A stretch of DNA of 64,000 bases from Jejubacter sp036620675. GTDB taxonomy: Bacteria > Pseudomonadota > Gammaproteobacteria > Enterobacterales > Enterobacteriaceae. Below are positions 8,542 through 17,800 of this stretch, in pieces. Under the pieces are notes generated by a model. It searched no databases. It was not told the DNA's origin and saw only the letters and a program-made list of their open reading frames with translations. Within the stretch, counting starts at the first letter, position 1; each line of letters opens with the position of its first letter. The position numbers and the translations under genes were made by a program. The stretch lies in NCBI GenBank assembly GCA_036620675.1, contig JAZHEE010000009.1. The stretch is one strand, 5' to 3'.

Positions 8542-9111
8542 ATGAAACTGGTGCATATGTTAAGTGGTTTGGCGATTGCCGTGGCTCTGGCTGGCTGCGC
8601 ACAGGAAGGGTCTGAACAGGTTGCCGCGCCGACGACTCAGGGTGCAACGATAGCCGGAACCACTACGCAGAACGATCTGCGTCTGCCTAATGTCTCTGGC
8701 TCTGTCTGGTTGAAACAGAACGTGGTGTTGCCGCCGAATGCGGTGCTGACCGTGACGTTATCTGACGCTTCGCTGGCAGATGCGCCTTCGAAGGTGCTGA
8801 CCCAGAGAGCGGTACGAACCGAAGGGAAGCAGGCGCCGTTTACCTTTATCCTGCCGTTTAACCCCTCGGACGTGAAACCGAACGCCCGCATTCTGTTAAG
8901 TGCGGCCATTACGGTTGATGATAAGCTGATGTTTATTACCGATACCATCCAGCCAGTGGTGAACAACGGCGTGACCAAAGCGGACGTGACCCTGGTTCCG
9001 GTACAGCATACGGCGGTTCCGGTGAAATCAGGCCCCAGCGCCGTGAATCAGAGCAGCATGCTGTCGGGCTCACAGCAGCAGGGTTCCGCTGCTACGCCGA
9101 CCCTGTACTGA
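8542..9111 (+). CDS. ybaY: YbaY family lipoprotein
   Basis: A 189-residue predicted lipoprotein. The signal peptide ends in a lipobox (VALAGC) with the acylated Cys near residue 18. The rest is the YbaY/YscW domain (VLTVTLSDASLADAPSKVL) with a low-complexity Ser/Gln tail. Its function is not firmly known; the family is related to YscW-type pilotins. The ATG at 8542, behind AAGGAGA, was chosen over an upstream in-frame ATG. A strong terminator follows. Confidence 0.94.
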   Translation: MKLVHMLSGLAIAVALAGCAQEGSEQVAAPTTQGATIAGTTTQNDLRLPNVSGSVWLKQNVVLPPNAVLTVTLSDASLADAPSKVLTQRAVRTEGKQAPFTFILPFNPSDVKPNARILLSAAITVDDKLMFITDTIQPVVNNGVTKADVTLVPVQHTAVPVKSGPSAVNQSSMLSGSQQQGSAATPTLY

Positions 9112-9133
9112 ATTGTCGGTTTTCGTTCTGCTA

Positions 9134-9158
9134 AGGCGCCTGTCTGGCGCCTTTTTTT
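9134..9158 (+). terminator. ybaY rho-independent terminator
   Basis: The stem AGGCGCC-tgtct-GGCGCCT is followed by seven Ts, 22 nt after the ybaY stop. It should insulate the CRISPR leader that follows from ybaY transcription. Confidence 0.9.
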
Positions 9159-9204
9159 ATGATATATGATCGGTGAATGGCGGATAGTCTGGGTAGTGAG
9201 ATAA

Positions 9205-9319
9205 TGAGTTTTTAATAATCAAAGGGTTATAATTCTTTGTCGCCATGATTTATGCTGCAAACGGTGGTGGATTTTATCTGCTATGAAAAACTTTTTAAAA
9301 ACAGATGGATATGTCTGGA
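9205..9319 (+). promoter_or_regulatory. CRISPR array 1 leader
   Basis: An AT-rich 115-bp sequence directly before repeat 1. It is visibly homologous to the leader of array 2 at 10588–10703: shared blocks TTTAATAATCAA, ATGATTTATGCTG and GGTGGATTTTAT. AATCAAAGGGTTA at 9217–9229 is an exact match to the IHF consensus WATCAA-N4-TTR. The leader fixes the direction of transcription and spacer acquisition as left to right. Confidence 0.8.
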
Positions 9320-9897
9320 GTGTTCCCCGCGCTAGCGGGGATAAACCGGGGGTCCATCCGGATCTGGTCAGGCTGGCTCGGTGTTCCCCGCGCTAGCGGG
9401 GATAAACCGTGATAGTTCTCGATCGTTCATTTGGTTAGCATGTGTTCCCCGCGCTAGCGGGGATAAACCGAACATCTTCTAAATCCATTGCTACCCCCAT
9501 AAGTGTTCCCCGCGCTAGCGGGGATAAACCGCGTATCGCAAGCCAGGTTGACCCTCACATCAGGTGTTCCCCGCGCTAGCGGGGATAAACCGTGATGGCG
9601 AGCGGCGTTGATGTACTCAACAGCGTGTTCCCCGCGCTAGCGGGGATAAACCGTCAGGGGAAATAACCCTGGCATGGTCTGACCTGTGTTCCCCGCGCTA
9701 GCGGGGATAAACCGATTATCCGCCGCTTGCGTGAGCTGGAAGAGCAGTGTTCCCCGCGCCAGCGGGGATAAACCGAGAACGACGCTCTGATTGCTGAGTG
9801 GCCCTTGGTGTTCTCCGCGCCAGCGGAGATAAACCGATATAATGGGGATGATTCAGCACGTTACCGGCGTGTTCCCCATGCCAGCAGGGATAGAAAA
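9320..9897 (+). CRISPR. Type I-E CRISPR array 1 (10 repeats, 9 spacers)
   Basis: 29-bp repeats at a strict 61-bp period (starts 9320, 9381, 9442, 9503, 9564, 9625, 9686, 9747, 9808, 9869) with nine 32-bp spacers. The repeat begins GTGTTCCCCGCGCTAGCGGG and ends GATAAACCG, the type I-E pattern. Repeat 8 has CGCCAG in the loop, like the canonical E. coli repeat. Repeat 9 carries paired C-to-T and G-to-A changes that keep the stem. Repeat 10 is badly decayed and ends 3 bp before the atl stop codon. No cas gene lies in the window. Confidence 0.97.
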
Positions 9898-9900
9898 GAC

Positions 9901-10215
9901 TTAATAGCGCCAGCGGTAGCGCTGGAGATCGATTTCACCCTGCCCGGAAACCTGCACGCCTTCAGCCAGCAAGGCCTGACGCTGACGCTGGAGATCGGGG
10001 CCGGTCAGCGAAATTACGCCGTGGCGGTTCACGACTCTATGCCAGGGAAGACGGCTTCCCTCCGGCAGCCTTTTGAGTACGCCGCCCACCTGGCGCGCCG
10101 CGCGTGGCGAACCGGCCAGTTGTGCCACCTCGCCGTAGGTGGTGACGCAGCCTTCGGGAATGGCGGCGACAATCTGATAGACCCTTCTGGCGAAAGTATC
10201 CTGAATCTCTTCCAT
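9901..10215 (-). CDS. atl: Atl, alkyltransferase-like DNA-damage sensor (YbaZ)
   Basis: A 104-residue homologue of the O6-alkylguanine transferase DNA-binding domain. The active-site motif PCHRV is PWHRV here, with Trp replacing Cys, the hallmark of alkyltransferase-like proteins. These bind O6-alkylguanine and recruit nucleotide excision repair. The recognition helix region is GSPRAARQVGGVL. The frame is open further upstream, but the ATG at 10215 after AGGAGC gives the best ribosome binding site; 10236 is an alternative in-frame start. It runs head-on into CRISPR array 1 and is divergent from ffs. Confidence 0.9.
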   Translation of the reverse strand: MEEIQDTFARRVYQIVAAIPEGCVTTYGEVAQLAGSPRAARQVGGVLKRLPEGSRLPWHRVVNRHGVISLTGPDLQRQRQALLAEGVQVSGQGEIDLQRYRWRY

Positions 10216-10310
10216 TGCCTTGCTCCTGTTGTGGGCCATCAGAATAAACAGCCAGCGGAGGAGTGTGAAGAGCAGGTTGTGCAAGAATCAGGCATCCGGG
10301 CAGGGGCGGC

Positions 10311-10339
10311 TTGCAATTGCATCATCGTATGGCGATAAT
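10311..10339 (+). promoter_or_regulatory. Sigma-70 promoter of ffs
   Basis: TTGCAA (10311–10316), a 17-nt spacer and GATAAT (10334–10339) make a good sigma-70 promoter. A GC-rich discriminator (GCCCCGGCG) follows, typical of stable-RNA promoters. The start would be near 10346, leaving a 5' leader of roughly 33 nt to be trimmed from pre-4.5S RNA. Confidence 0.75.
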
Positions 10340-10378
10340 GCCCCGGCGCTTGTGGAGCTGGCTCCGCAAGTCCTCAAT

Positions 10379-10492
10379 GGGGGCTCTGTTGGTTCTCCCG
10401 CAACACTAACTTGTGAACTCGGTCAGGTCCGGAAGGAAGCAGCCGCAGCAGGTGACGTGTGTGCCGGGATGTCGCTGGCAGGGCCCCCACCC
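10379..10492 (+). ncRNA. ffs: 4.5S RNA (signal recognition particle RNA)
   Basis: The 114-nt sequence matches E. coli 4.5S RNA at both ends (GGGGGCTCTGTTGGTTCTCC… and …GCAGGGCCCCCACCC). It contains the invariant Ffh-binding core GGTCAGGTCCGGAAGGAAGC with the GGAA tetraloop. It forms the SRP with Ffh and directs cotranslational membrane targeting. Differences from E. coli lie in paired arms and look compensatory. It sits between atl and the leader of CRISPR array 2. Confidence 0.98.
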
Positions 10493-10587
10493 AATTCAGG
10501 GTTATTATTTTCTCTTCAATTCTTTTGTCCTTCAGCCTGAGAAGCCGCCACCTGGTGGTGGATTCGGAACGCATCCGTAGTACATAT

Positions 10588-10703
10588 TTTTTATCTTTAA
10601 TAATCAATGCATTATATTTTCTACTGGCAATGATTTATGCTGAAACTGCTGGTGGATTTTATTCTGTATAAAAACACTTTAAAAACATATAGATAAGCTT
10701 AGG
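10588..10703 (+). promoter_or_regulatory. CRISPR array 2 leader
   Basis: An AT-rich leader homologous to that of array 1. AATCAATGCATTA at 10602–10614 matches the IHF consensus and lies 90 bp before the first repeat, almost exactly as in array 1. The shared spacing and blocks indicate that the two arrays derive from one ancestral leader–repeat unit. Confidence 0.8.
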
Positions 10704-11648
10704 GTGTTCCCCGCGTCAGCGGGGATAAACCGGGCATCACGGTCAGCATCGTGCTGGATACCAGGTGTTCCCCGCGTCAGCGGGGATAAACCGTTTTCGC
10801 GTAACGTAGAGACAGATAACAACGGGTGTTCCCCGCGTCAGCGGGGATAAACCGCGCGTAAGGCGTACATCGATATGGAGGAGAAGGTGTTCCCCGCGTC
10901 AGCGGGGATAAACCGGAAACGAAAGAGGCTGTCAGCCTGGAGGGAATGTGTTCCCCGCGTCAGCGGGGATAAACCGAGTTTCAGATAGCGGTAAACAGGT
11001 TGGTTTATGTGTTCCCCGCGTCAGCGGGGATAAACCGCATACTGGGAGGCCAGCTGACGGATACGGGGTGTGTTCCCCGCGTCAGCGGGGATAAACCGGA
11101 CTGGAAAGACATTTTCACCGCTCTGTGGCTGTGTTCCCCGCGTCAGCGGGGATAAACCGAACATAAAACCCCATCAATGCTTATAATTAGTGTGTTCCCC
11201 GCGTCAGCGGGGATAAACCGGCGAGCCGCTGATTTACCCGCCAGAAGATGTCGTGTTCCCCGCGTCAGCGGGGATAAACCGGCATGTTTAACAGCCTGTC
11301 TCATATGCTGGCCGTGTTCCCCGCGTCAGCGGGGATAAACCGGCATGGTTATTTCTGAATATTGCATTGCTGGACGTGTTCCCCGCGTCAGCGGGGATAA
11401 ACCGCAACCCGATTATTGTGTCCGGGCGGTAGATGAGTGTTCCCCGCGTCAGCGGGGATAAACCGCAGAGGCTGCAAGAGCGGCAATTGAGCAGCAGGTG
11501 TTCCCCGCGTCAGCGGGGATAAACCGGCGTTTCACAGCGCGTGACCGTGGCCGGAGACGTGTTCCCCGCGTCAGCGGGGATAAACCGGTGAATGAAGATA
11601 AATAACAGTGCGCCCGGGAGTGTTCCCCGTATTCGCAAAAGAGCACGC
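10704..11648 (+). CRISPR. Type I-E CRISPR array 2 (15 intact repeats plus one decayed, 15 spacers)
   Basis: 29-bp repeats start at 10704, 10765, 10826, 10887, 10948, 11009, 11070, 11131, 11192, 11253, 11314, 11376, 11437, 11498 and 11559. A terminal repeat at 11620 keeps only its first 10 bases (GTGTTCCCCG). Spacers are 32 bp except the one at 11343–11375, which is 33 bp. The repeat reads CGCGTCAGCGGGG in its centre against CGCGCTAGCGGGG in array 1. The intact repeats look identical, unlike array 1, suggesting this is the younger or more active array. No cas gene is in the window. Confidence 0.97.
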
Positions 11649-11655
11649 TATTCCA

Positions 11656-12477
11656 TCAGTTTCGCATCGCCACAGGGGCACTGCTCTCCATACCACACAG
11701 GTAGCTGTAAACCCGCGCATCCTTATCGCAGATGACGTATCTGTCCTTCATAAAGCGTACATCGTTGACGGATTTATATTCGCAAAGCAGACCCAGCTCG
11801 CACAGTACGCGGATCCATCCCAGCGGGCCGTAAGATTTCTGTTCGTAGATTTTACGTCTGACCTTCTTCACATCCGCCCGTAGTAGCGTGGTCTGTATGT
11901 CCTGGTAGTCCGGATGCGTTTTGGCTTCGCTGGCCCTTTCGAACAGAAAATTATTCACGTAAAAGTCGGCGGTTTTTTCCTTAACCTGAATAAAAACGTC
12001 GTCGACCTTCTCAATGAAAATGGCGTAGATCAGCACCTTCATATAGAGTTTGAAAACGATACCGTCCGAGATAGCCGATTTTTTTACCGATAGCGTGCCA
12101 ACTTCTACACAGGAACGTCCGTGAAACGCCGGAGAGTTGATTTCATCGTTAAATAGTTTCATGCAGGGTAGGGTGTGATGCTTAATGATGCTAATGGTAC
12201 CGACGACCTCTTTCTGATATCTGGCCAGGAATAGTTTGCTCTCCGGGTTTAATAGTCCCTCATTATATAAGAATGATTTGTTTTTCTGGCTAATGATTCC
12301 GTTGCTGACATATTCGTTGTAGAGCACTTCCATGCCTTTGAGAAAGTCGACGAATTCCCTTGCTGGTTCGATGGTTATACTTGATGGTAATCTGTTGATA
12401 ATGTTGCATATTTTTATTGTTCTTTTATTTAGTATGCCGTCATTTATTGCCTTTATTGACACGTTTTTTTTAGCCAT
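11656..12477 (-). CDS. FeeM/GNAT-like putative N-acyltransferase
   Basis: A 273-residue protein. The central part (ESKLFLARYQKEVVGTISII, then RSCVEVGTLSVKKSA) has the strand pattern of the FeeM-type N-acyl amino acid synthase and LuxI-like branch of the GNAT fold, where E-x-G/S-x-L-A/S-V precedes the acyl-donor site. That assignment is by motif, not close homology. The ATG at 12477, behind AGGTGGAG, was preferred over 12516. The gene is more AT-rich than its neighbours, stands alone, and its stop lies 7 bp from the decayed end of CRISPR array 2. It might make a lipid-amino acid or signal molecule; a plain GNAT acetyltransferase is possible. Confidence 0.6.
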   Translation of the reverse strand: MAKKNVSIKAINDGILNKRTIKICNIINRLPSSITIEPAREFVDFLKGMEVLYNEYVSNGIISQKNKSFLYNEGLLNPESKLFLARYQKEVVGTISIIKHHTLPCMKLFNDEINSPAFHGRSCVEVGTLSVKKSAISDGIVFKLYMKVLIYAIFIEKVDDVFIQVKEKTADFYVNNFLFERASEAKTHPDYQDIQTTLLRADVKKVRRKIYEQKSYGPLGWIRVLCELGLLCEYKSVNDVRFMKDRYVICDKDARVYSYLCGMESSAPVAMRN

Positions 12478-12593
12478 CCCGCTCCACCTGATTGAAAGTT
12501 TACCAACAAAATACATTAAATATAATTAACTATTTCAATCGTGCGCATGAGGATTATCTGAACTATCAACTGGTCGGGCCGCCAGTGGCTGAA

Positions 12594-12626
12594 GCTAAAA
12601 AAGCCGGAGTATTGAGCTCCGGCTAT
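12594..12626 (-). terminator. Terminator of the alkylsulfatase gene
   Basis: The stem AGCCGGAG / CTCCGGCT (12602–12609 and 12617–12624) is followed on the minus strand by TTTTTAG. It lies about 40 nt beyond the sulfatase stop. A weaker T/A-rich tail on the + side could make it bidirectional. Confidence 0.75.
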
Positions 12627-12664
12627 TTCTAAAAATGGGGTTCAGTCACCCGGAATAAACGCCA

Positions 12665-14641
12665 TTATGGCGTAACGATATTGAACCAGAATTCAAATTT
12701 GTCCATATAACTCAGCAGCTCATCCAGCTTCGCCGCATCGCCGTCAATCTTCATATCGCCGTTATCGCGGGCCTGCTTAATGGTTTCTTGCTTAAGGATA
12801 ATCTTGTTCAGGGTGTCACGGGAAAGCGTAATGGTGGCATCCGCATTCTTATCCTGGGCGTTGGCGGTATGGTTCAGCACGCCATTTTCCAGCTCCAGCT
12901 TATATTTACCGCCATCGTTACCCAGGTCGATGTTCAGTACCGATTTTGCGCCAGCCGCTTTCTGCCCGTTAAGATGTACCGCCAGATAGTCGAAGAACAT
13001 CTCCGGCGTCATGGCGCGTACGGTATCCGGGCTGGCGGTATTCGGGGTCGGCAGTTTCTGTACCCCGTTGCGCAGCTCCTGAGCGCCGGTCAGGTAGAAA
13101 TTACGCCACGGGCCAGATTCTGCCTGATAGCCTAACTGTTCCAGCGCATCCGCTTCCAGATTACGCGCCGCCTGGTTTGACGGGTCGGCAAAGACCACCT
13201 TGCTGACCACCTGCGCCACCCAGCGGTAGTTGCCCTGAGCGTAATCCTGTTTCGCTTTGGTGAGGATATTGTCAGCGCCGCCCATATACTCAACGAACTT
13301 TTTCGCAGCCTGTTCCGGTGGCAGTTCGTCCAGGGTGGCCGGGTTGCCGTCGAACCAGCCCAGATAGAGCACGTAGGTCGCTTTAACGTCGTGGCTTACG
13401 GAACCATAGTATCCGCGGCTGGACCAGGCTTTCTCCAGCGTCGGCGGCAGTTTGAAGTTACTGGCGATTTCGTCGCGGGTCAGACCTTTGTTGGCCATAC
13501 GCAGCGTCTGGTCGTTGATATAACGGTACATGTCTCGCTGGTTTTTCATCAGTTTAACGACGTTATCGTTGCCCCAGGTCGGCCAGTGGTGTTGGGCCAT
13601 AATGATTTCAGCTTCGCCGCCCCAGCGATCGATGGCGTCGTTAATGTATTTCGACCACGCCAGCGGATCGCGGATTTTGGCGCCGCGCAGCGAATAGGTG
13701 TTATGCAGGGTATGGGTTACATCTTCTGCGGCTTCGATCATTTTCTTCTCTTTGATGTACCACAGCATTTCAGACGGTGCTTCCGAGCCGGGCGCCATCA
13801 TAAAGTCGTAGGTCAGGCCGTCTATCTTCTCTTCCTGACCGGTTCTGGTGATGTAATTAGTCGGCGCTATCAGGGTTACGGTACCGGCAGAGGTGGTGGT
13901 GCCCAGACCGGCGCCGACCTGGCCTTTGGCGTCTGGCTTAAGCAGGTTGCCATACATGTAGCTGGCGCGGCGGCTCATCACGTTACCGGCCATCATGTTT
14001 TCAGAGACCGCTTCTTCCATAAAGCCTGCCGGGGCATAGACTTTCACCTTGCCGGATTTCACATCGGCTTCATCGATCACGCCGCGCACCCCGCCGTAGT
14101 GATCCACGTGGCTGTGGGTGTAAATCACCGCCACCACCGGTTTTTTACCGCGGTTTTTATAGTAGAGATCCATACCGACCTTTGCGGTTTCCGCGGAAAC
14201 CAGTGGATCGACCACGGTGATGCCTTTTTCCCCCTCGATAATGGTCATATTCGACAGGTCGAGGTTACGAATCTGATAAACGCCGTCGGTCACTTCAAAC
14301 AGGCCGCTGATATTAATCAGCTGCGACTGGCGCCACAGGCTGGGGTTGACGCTATCCGGCGCTTTTTCGTTTTCTTTAATAAAGGCGTATTTTTGCGGAT
14401 CCCAGACCACATTGCCTTTTTCGCCTTTAATCACTTCCTGGGGAATAGCGGCGATAAACCCTTTATGGGCGTTGGTAAAGTCGGTGTTATCAGAAAACGG
14501 TAGTTTGTTGTAAAGCGCGTTGTTGGCCTGCTTTGTGGCTTCGGTCGCCTCCTGGGGCCCGGCCTGAGCGAAAACGGGAACGGTAATGGTGGTCAGCAGA
14601 CCGGCGAGCGCCAGACTCCTGATAACAGGCTTCAGTTTCAT
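12665..14641 (-). CDS. Periplasmic alkyl/aryl sulfatase (SdsA1/YjcS type, metallo-beta-lactamase fold)
   Basis: A 658-residue secreted enzyme. The signal peptide (about residues 1–25) ends PVFAQA. The metallo-beta-lactamase domain has the di-zinc motif THSHVDHYGG, followed by an all-alpha dimerisation region and a C-terminal SCP2-like domain that binds the alkyl chain. This architecture and length match SdsA1 of Pseudomonas and E. coli YjcS, which hydrolyse primary alkyl sulfates such as SDS to alcohol and sulfate. It is a single-gene unit with its own terminator and no sulfate-ester transporter nearby. E. coli lacks it at this locus, so it is probably acquired. Confidence 0.92.
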   Translation of the reverse strand: MKLKPVIRSLALAGLLTTITVPVFAQAGPQEATEATKQANNALYNKLPFSDNTDFTNAHKGFIAAIPQEVIKGEKGNVVWDPQKYAFIKENEKAPDSVNPSLWRQSQLINISGLFEVTDGVYQIRNLDLSNMTIIEGEKGITVVDPLVSAETAKVGMDLYYKNRGKKPVVAVIYTHSHVDHYGGVRGVIDEADVKSGKVKVYAPAGFMEEAVSENMMAGNVMSRRASYMYGNLLKPDAKGQVGAGLGTTTSAGTVTLIAPTNYITRTGQEEKIDGLTYDFMMAPGSEAPSEMLWYIKEKKMIEAAEDVTHTLHNTYSLRGAKIRDPLAWSKYINDAIDRWGGEAEIIMAQHHWPTWGNDNVVKLMKNQRDMYRYINDQTLRMANKGLTRDEIASNFKLPPTLEKAWSSRGYYGSVSHDVKATYVLYLGWFDGNPATLDELPPEQAAKKFVEYMGGADNILTKAKQDYAQGNYRWVAQVVSKVVFADPSNQAARNLEADALEQLGYQAESGPWRNFYLTGAQELRNGVQKLPTPNTASPDTVRAMTPEMFFDYLAVHLNGQKAAGAKSVLNIDLGNDGGKYKLELENGVLNHTANAQDKNADATITLSRDTLNKIILKQETIKQARDNGDMKIDGDAAKLDELLSYMDKFEFWFNIVTP

Positions 14642-14837
14642 TGGAAAAACCTCGTGTGGTTATCATCGCGATAAATCCGTTTTCACGACAGGTTGCGAAT
14701 AAAAACGATGACGGTGTAAGAACAGTCATGGGATAGTCAAAGGATAGCCAGCATTAGAAAAACCGTTTAGTTAATAACGACTTTAGCCTGGCTTAAGAAA
14801 GGCGATATTCCCCGCCGGGGCGGGGAATCAGTGGGGA

Positions 14838-17800
14838 TCATTTTTTACGGTGGGTCAGCAGATAGAACGCCGGAATCACCAGCATCGAGAGCAGCGGGGC
14901 GCTGATCATCCCGCCAATCATCGGTGCGGCGATGCGTTGCATTACCTCAGAACCGGTGCCATCACCCCACATAATCGGCAGCAGGCCCGCCATAATGGTG
15001 GCGACGGTCATCGCCTTCGGGCGTACCCGCAGTACCGCGCCTTCGTGGATTGCCGCATTCAGCGAACGGGGCGTTTCACCGCCGTGCTTATCCAGGGCGT
15101 GATTCAGGTAGAGCACCATAATCACGCCAAATTCCGCCGCTACGCCGGCCAGGGCGATAAAGCCCACCGCCGCCGCCACCGACAGGTTGTAGTCCAGCAG
15201 CCACAGCAGCCAGACGCCGCCAATCAGCGCAAAGGGCAGGGTGCCCATAATCAGCAGGGCGTCGCGCACCCGCTTAAAGGTGAGGTAGAGCAGAATAAAG
15301 ATAATCGCCAGGGTGAAGGGCAGCACCAGCGTCAGCTTTGCCGCAGCCCGCTCCAGATACTCATACTGTCCCGACCAGCTCAGGGATACGCCTTGCGGCA
15401 GTTTGACCTGGCGGTCGACGGCCTGCTGCATATCCCGTACCGCTGAAGCCAGATCGCGATCGCGGATATCTACGTAGATCCAGTTGGTCAGACGGGCATT
15501 CTCGCTTTTCAGCATTGGCGGGCCGCTGGCGACGCTGATATCCGCCAGTTCGGCCAGGGATATCTGCTCTCCGCCGGCGGTGACAACGGGCATCTCGCGC
15601 AGCTTTTGCAGCGAATCGCGCATTTCGCGCGGATAGCGCACGCTAATGGGATAACGTTCGCGCCCTTCAATGGTGGTGCCGATATTATCGCCGCCCACCA
15701 GGCTCGCAACCAGCGACTGTAGCTCCTTCACCGACACGCCGTAGCGCGCCGCCTTGCGCCGGTCGATGTCGATGTTGATATAACGCCCGCCGTCCAGACG
15801 CTCGGCCAGAGCGGAGGTAACGCCCGGAACGGTGCGCACCACCTGCTCGATCCGTTCAGCGGTCTTTTCGATCTGCGTGATGTCATTACCGTTTACCTTG
15901 ATTCCCACCGGACTTTTAATGCCGGTGGCCAGCATATCCAGCCGGTTACGGATCGGCGGCACCCAGACGTTGGCGATGCCCGGCACCCGTACCCGACTGT
16001 CCAGATCCTCGATCAGTTTTTCCATGGTCATGCCCGGACGCCATTGATCCTTTGGCTTAAAGCGGATCGTGGTTTCCAGCATGGTCAGCGGCGCCGGATC
16101 GGTCGCGGTATCGGCCCGTCCTGCCTTACCAAAAACGGTATCCACCTCCGGTACCGTTTTGATCAAACGGTCGGTCAGCTGCAGCAGGCGCGCCGCCTCC
16201 CGGCTGGAGATACCGGGCAGGGTGGAGGGCATGTACAGCAGATCCCCTTCGTCTATCTGCGGCAGGAATTCGCTACCCAACTGGGAAAGCGGCCAGAGCG
16301 TGGCGACAAGCAGCGCCGCCGCTATCCCCAGGGTCGCTTTCGGCCAGCGCAGCACCTTCTCCAGCATGGGTTCATACAGGCGGATCAGGATGCGGTTCAG
16401 CGGGTTTTTATTCTCATCCGGAATCTTTCCGCGAATGAAAAAGCCCATCAGGATTGGCACCAGGGTAATACCCAGTCCGGCCGCTACCGCCATCGACCAG
16501 GTTTTGGTAAAGGCCAGCGGCGAGAACATCTTCCCTTCCTGGGCCTCCAGCGTGAAGACCGGAATAAACGAGAGGGTGATGATAAGCAGGCTGCAAAACA
16601 GGGCGGGGCCCACTTCTGAAGAGGCCTGCCGGGTTATTCGCCAGTAGTCGGCCGATTGCGGCGTCTGTTGGGGATGGTCGCGGCGCCACTGCTCCAGCAC
16701 CTTGTGCATGTTCTCTATCATTACGATGGCGGCATCCACCATGGCGCCGATGGCGATGGCGATTCCCCCCAGCGACATCATATTGGCGCTGATGCCCTGA
16801 TAATGCATGACGATAAAGGCGCCAAGGATCCCCAGCGGCAGCGTGATTATCGCCACCAGGGCGCTGCGGAAGTGGAACAGGAACAGGGTGCAGACCACCG
16901 CCACCACAATGAACTCTTCGATCAGCTTTTGGGTCAGGGTGTTAACCGAGTTTTTAATCAGCGGCGAGCGGTCATAGACCGGCACGATCTCCACCCCCCG
17001 GGGCAGGCTTTTTTTCACCTCTTCCAGCCGGGCCTTCACGGCGTTTATGGTGGTCATGGCGTTTTTACCGGAGCGCATAATGGTAATGCCGCCCGCCACT
17101 TCGCCTTCGCCGTTAAGCTCCGCTACGCCGCGGCGAATCTCCGGGCCGCGTCTGAGGGTGGCGATATCGCCGAGCAGAACCGGCACGCCGCCGCGGTTGG
17201 CGATAACCACATTGCGAAACGCCGCCAGGTTTTGCAGATAGCCGGAGGTGCGCACCATATATTCCGCTTCGCCCATTTCCAGTACCGATCCGCCCCCTTC
17301 CTGGTTGGCGCTCTTGATGGCATCGATCGCCTGGGCGTGGCTGATGTTAAGGGCCCGCATGCGATCCGGGTTGAGCACCACCTGGTACTGCTTCACCATG
17401 CCGCCGACGCTTGCGACCTCCGACACGTTCGGCACGGTTTTCAGTTCGTATTTCAGTATCCAGTCCTGGATAGCCCGCAGATCCCCCAGGCTGTGATTGC
17501 CGCTGCGGTCGACCAGCGCATACTCATAAACCCAGCCTACTCCGGTGGCGTCCGGCCCCAGCGAGGCTTTTGCCTCCGGGGGCAGGCTGCTCTGTACCTG
17601 GCTCAGGTATTCCAGCACCCGGGAGCGCGTCCAGTAAAGATCGGTGCCTTCATCGAACAGAATATAGACCCAGGCGTCGCCAAACATGGAAAAACCGCGT
17701 ACCGTTCTGGCGCCGGGAACCGAAAGCATGGTGGTAGTGAGCGGATAAGTTACCTGATCTTCCACGATCTGCGGCGCTTTTCCCGGATAGTTCACCCGAA

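Noticed and set aside
13391..14503. 370-codon plus-strand open frame
   Set aside because: It is fully antisense to the alkylsulfatase gene, has low-complexity composition and no domain; a shadow of GC-biased codon use.
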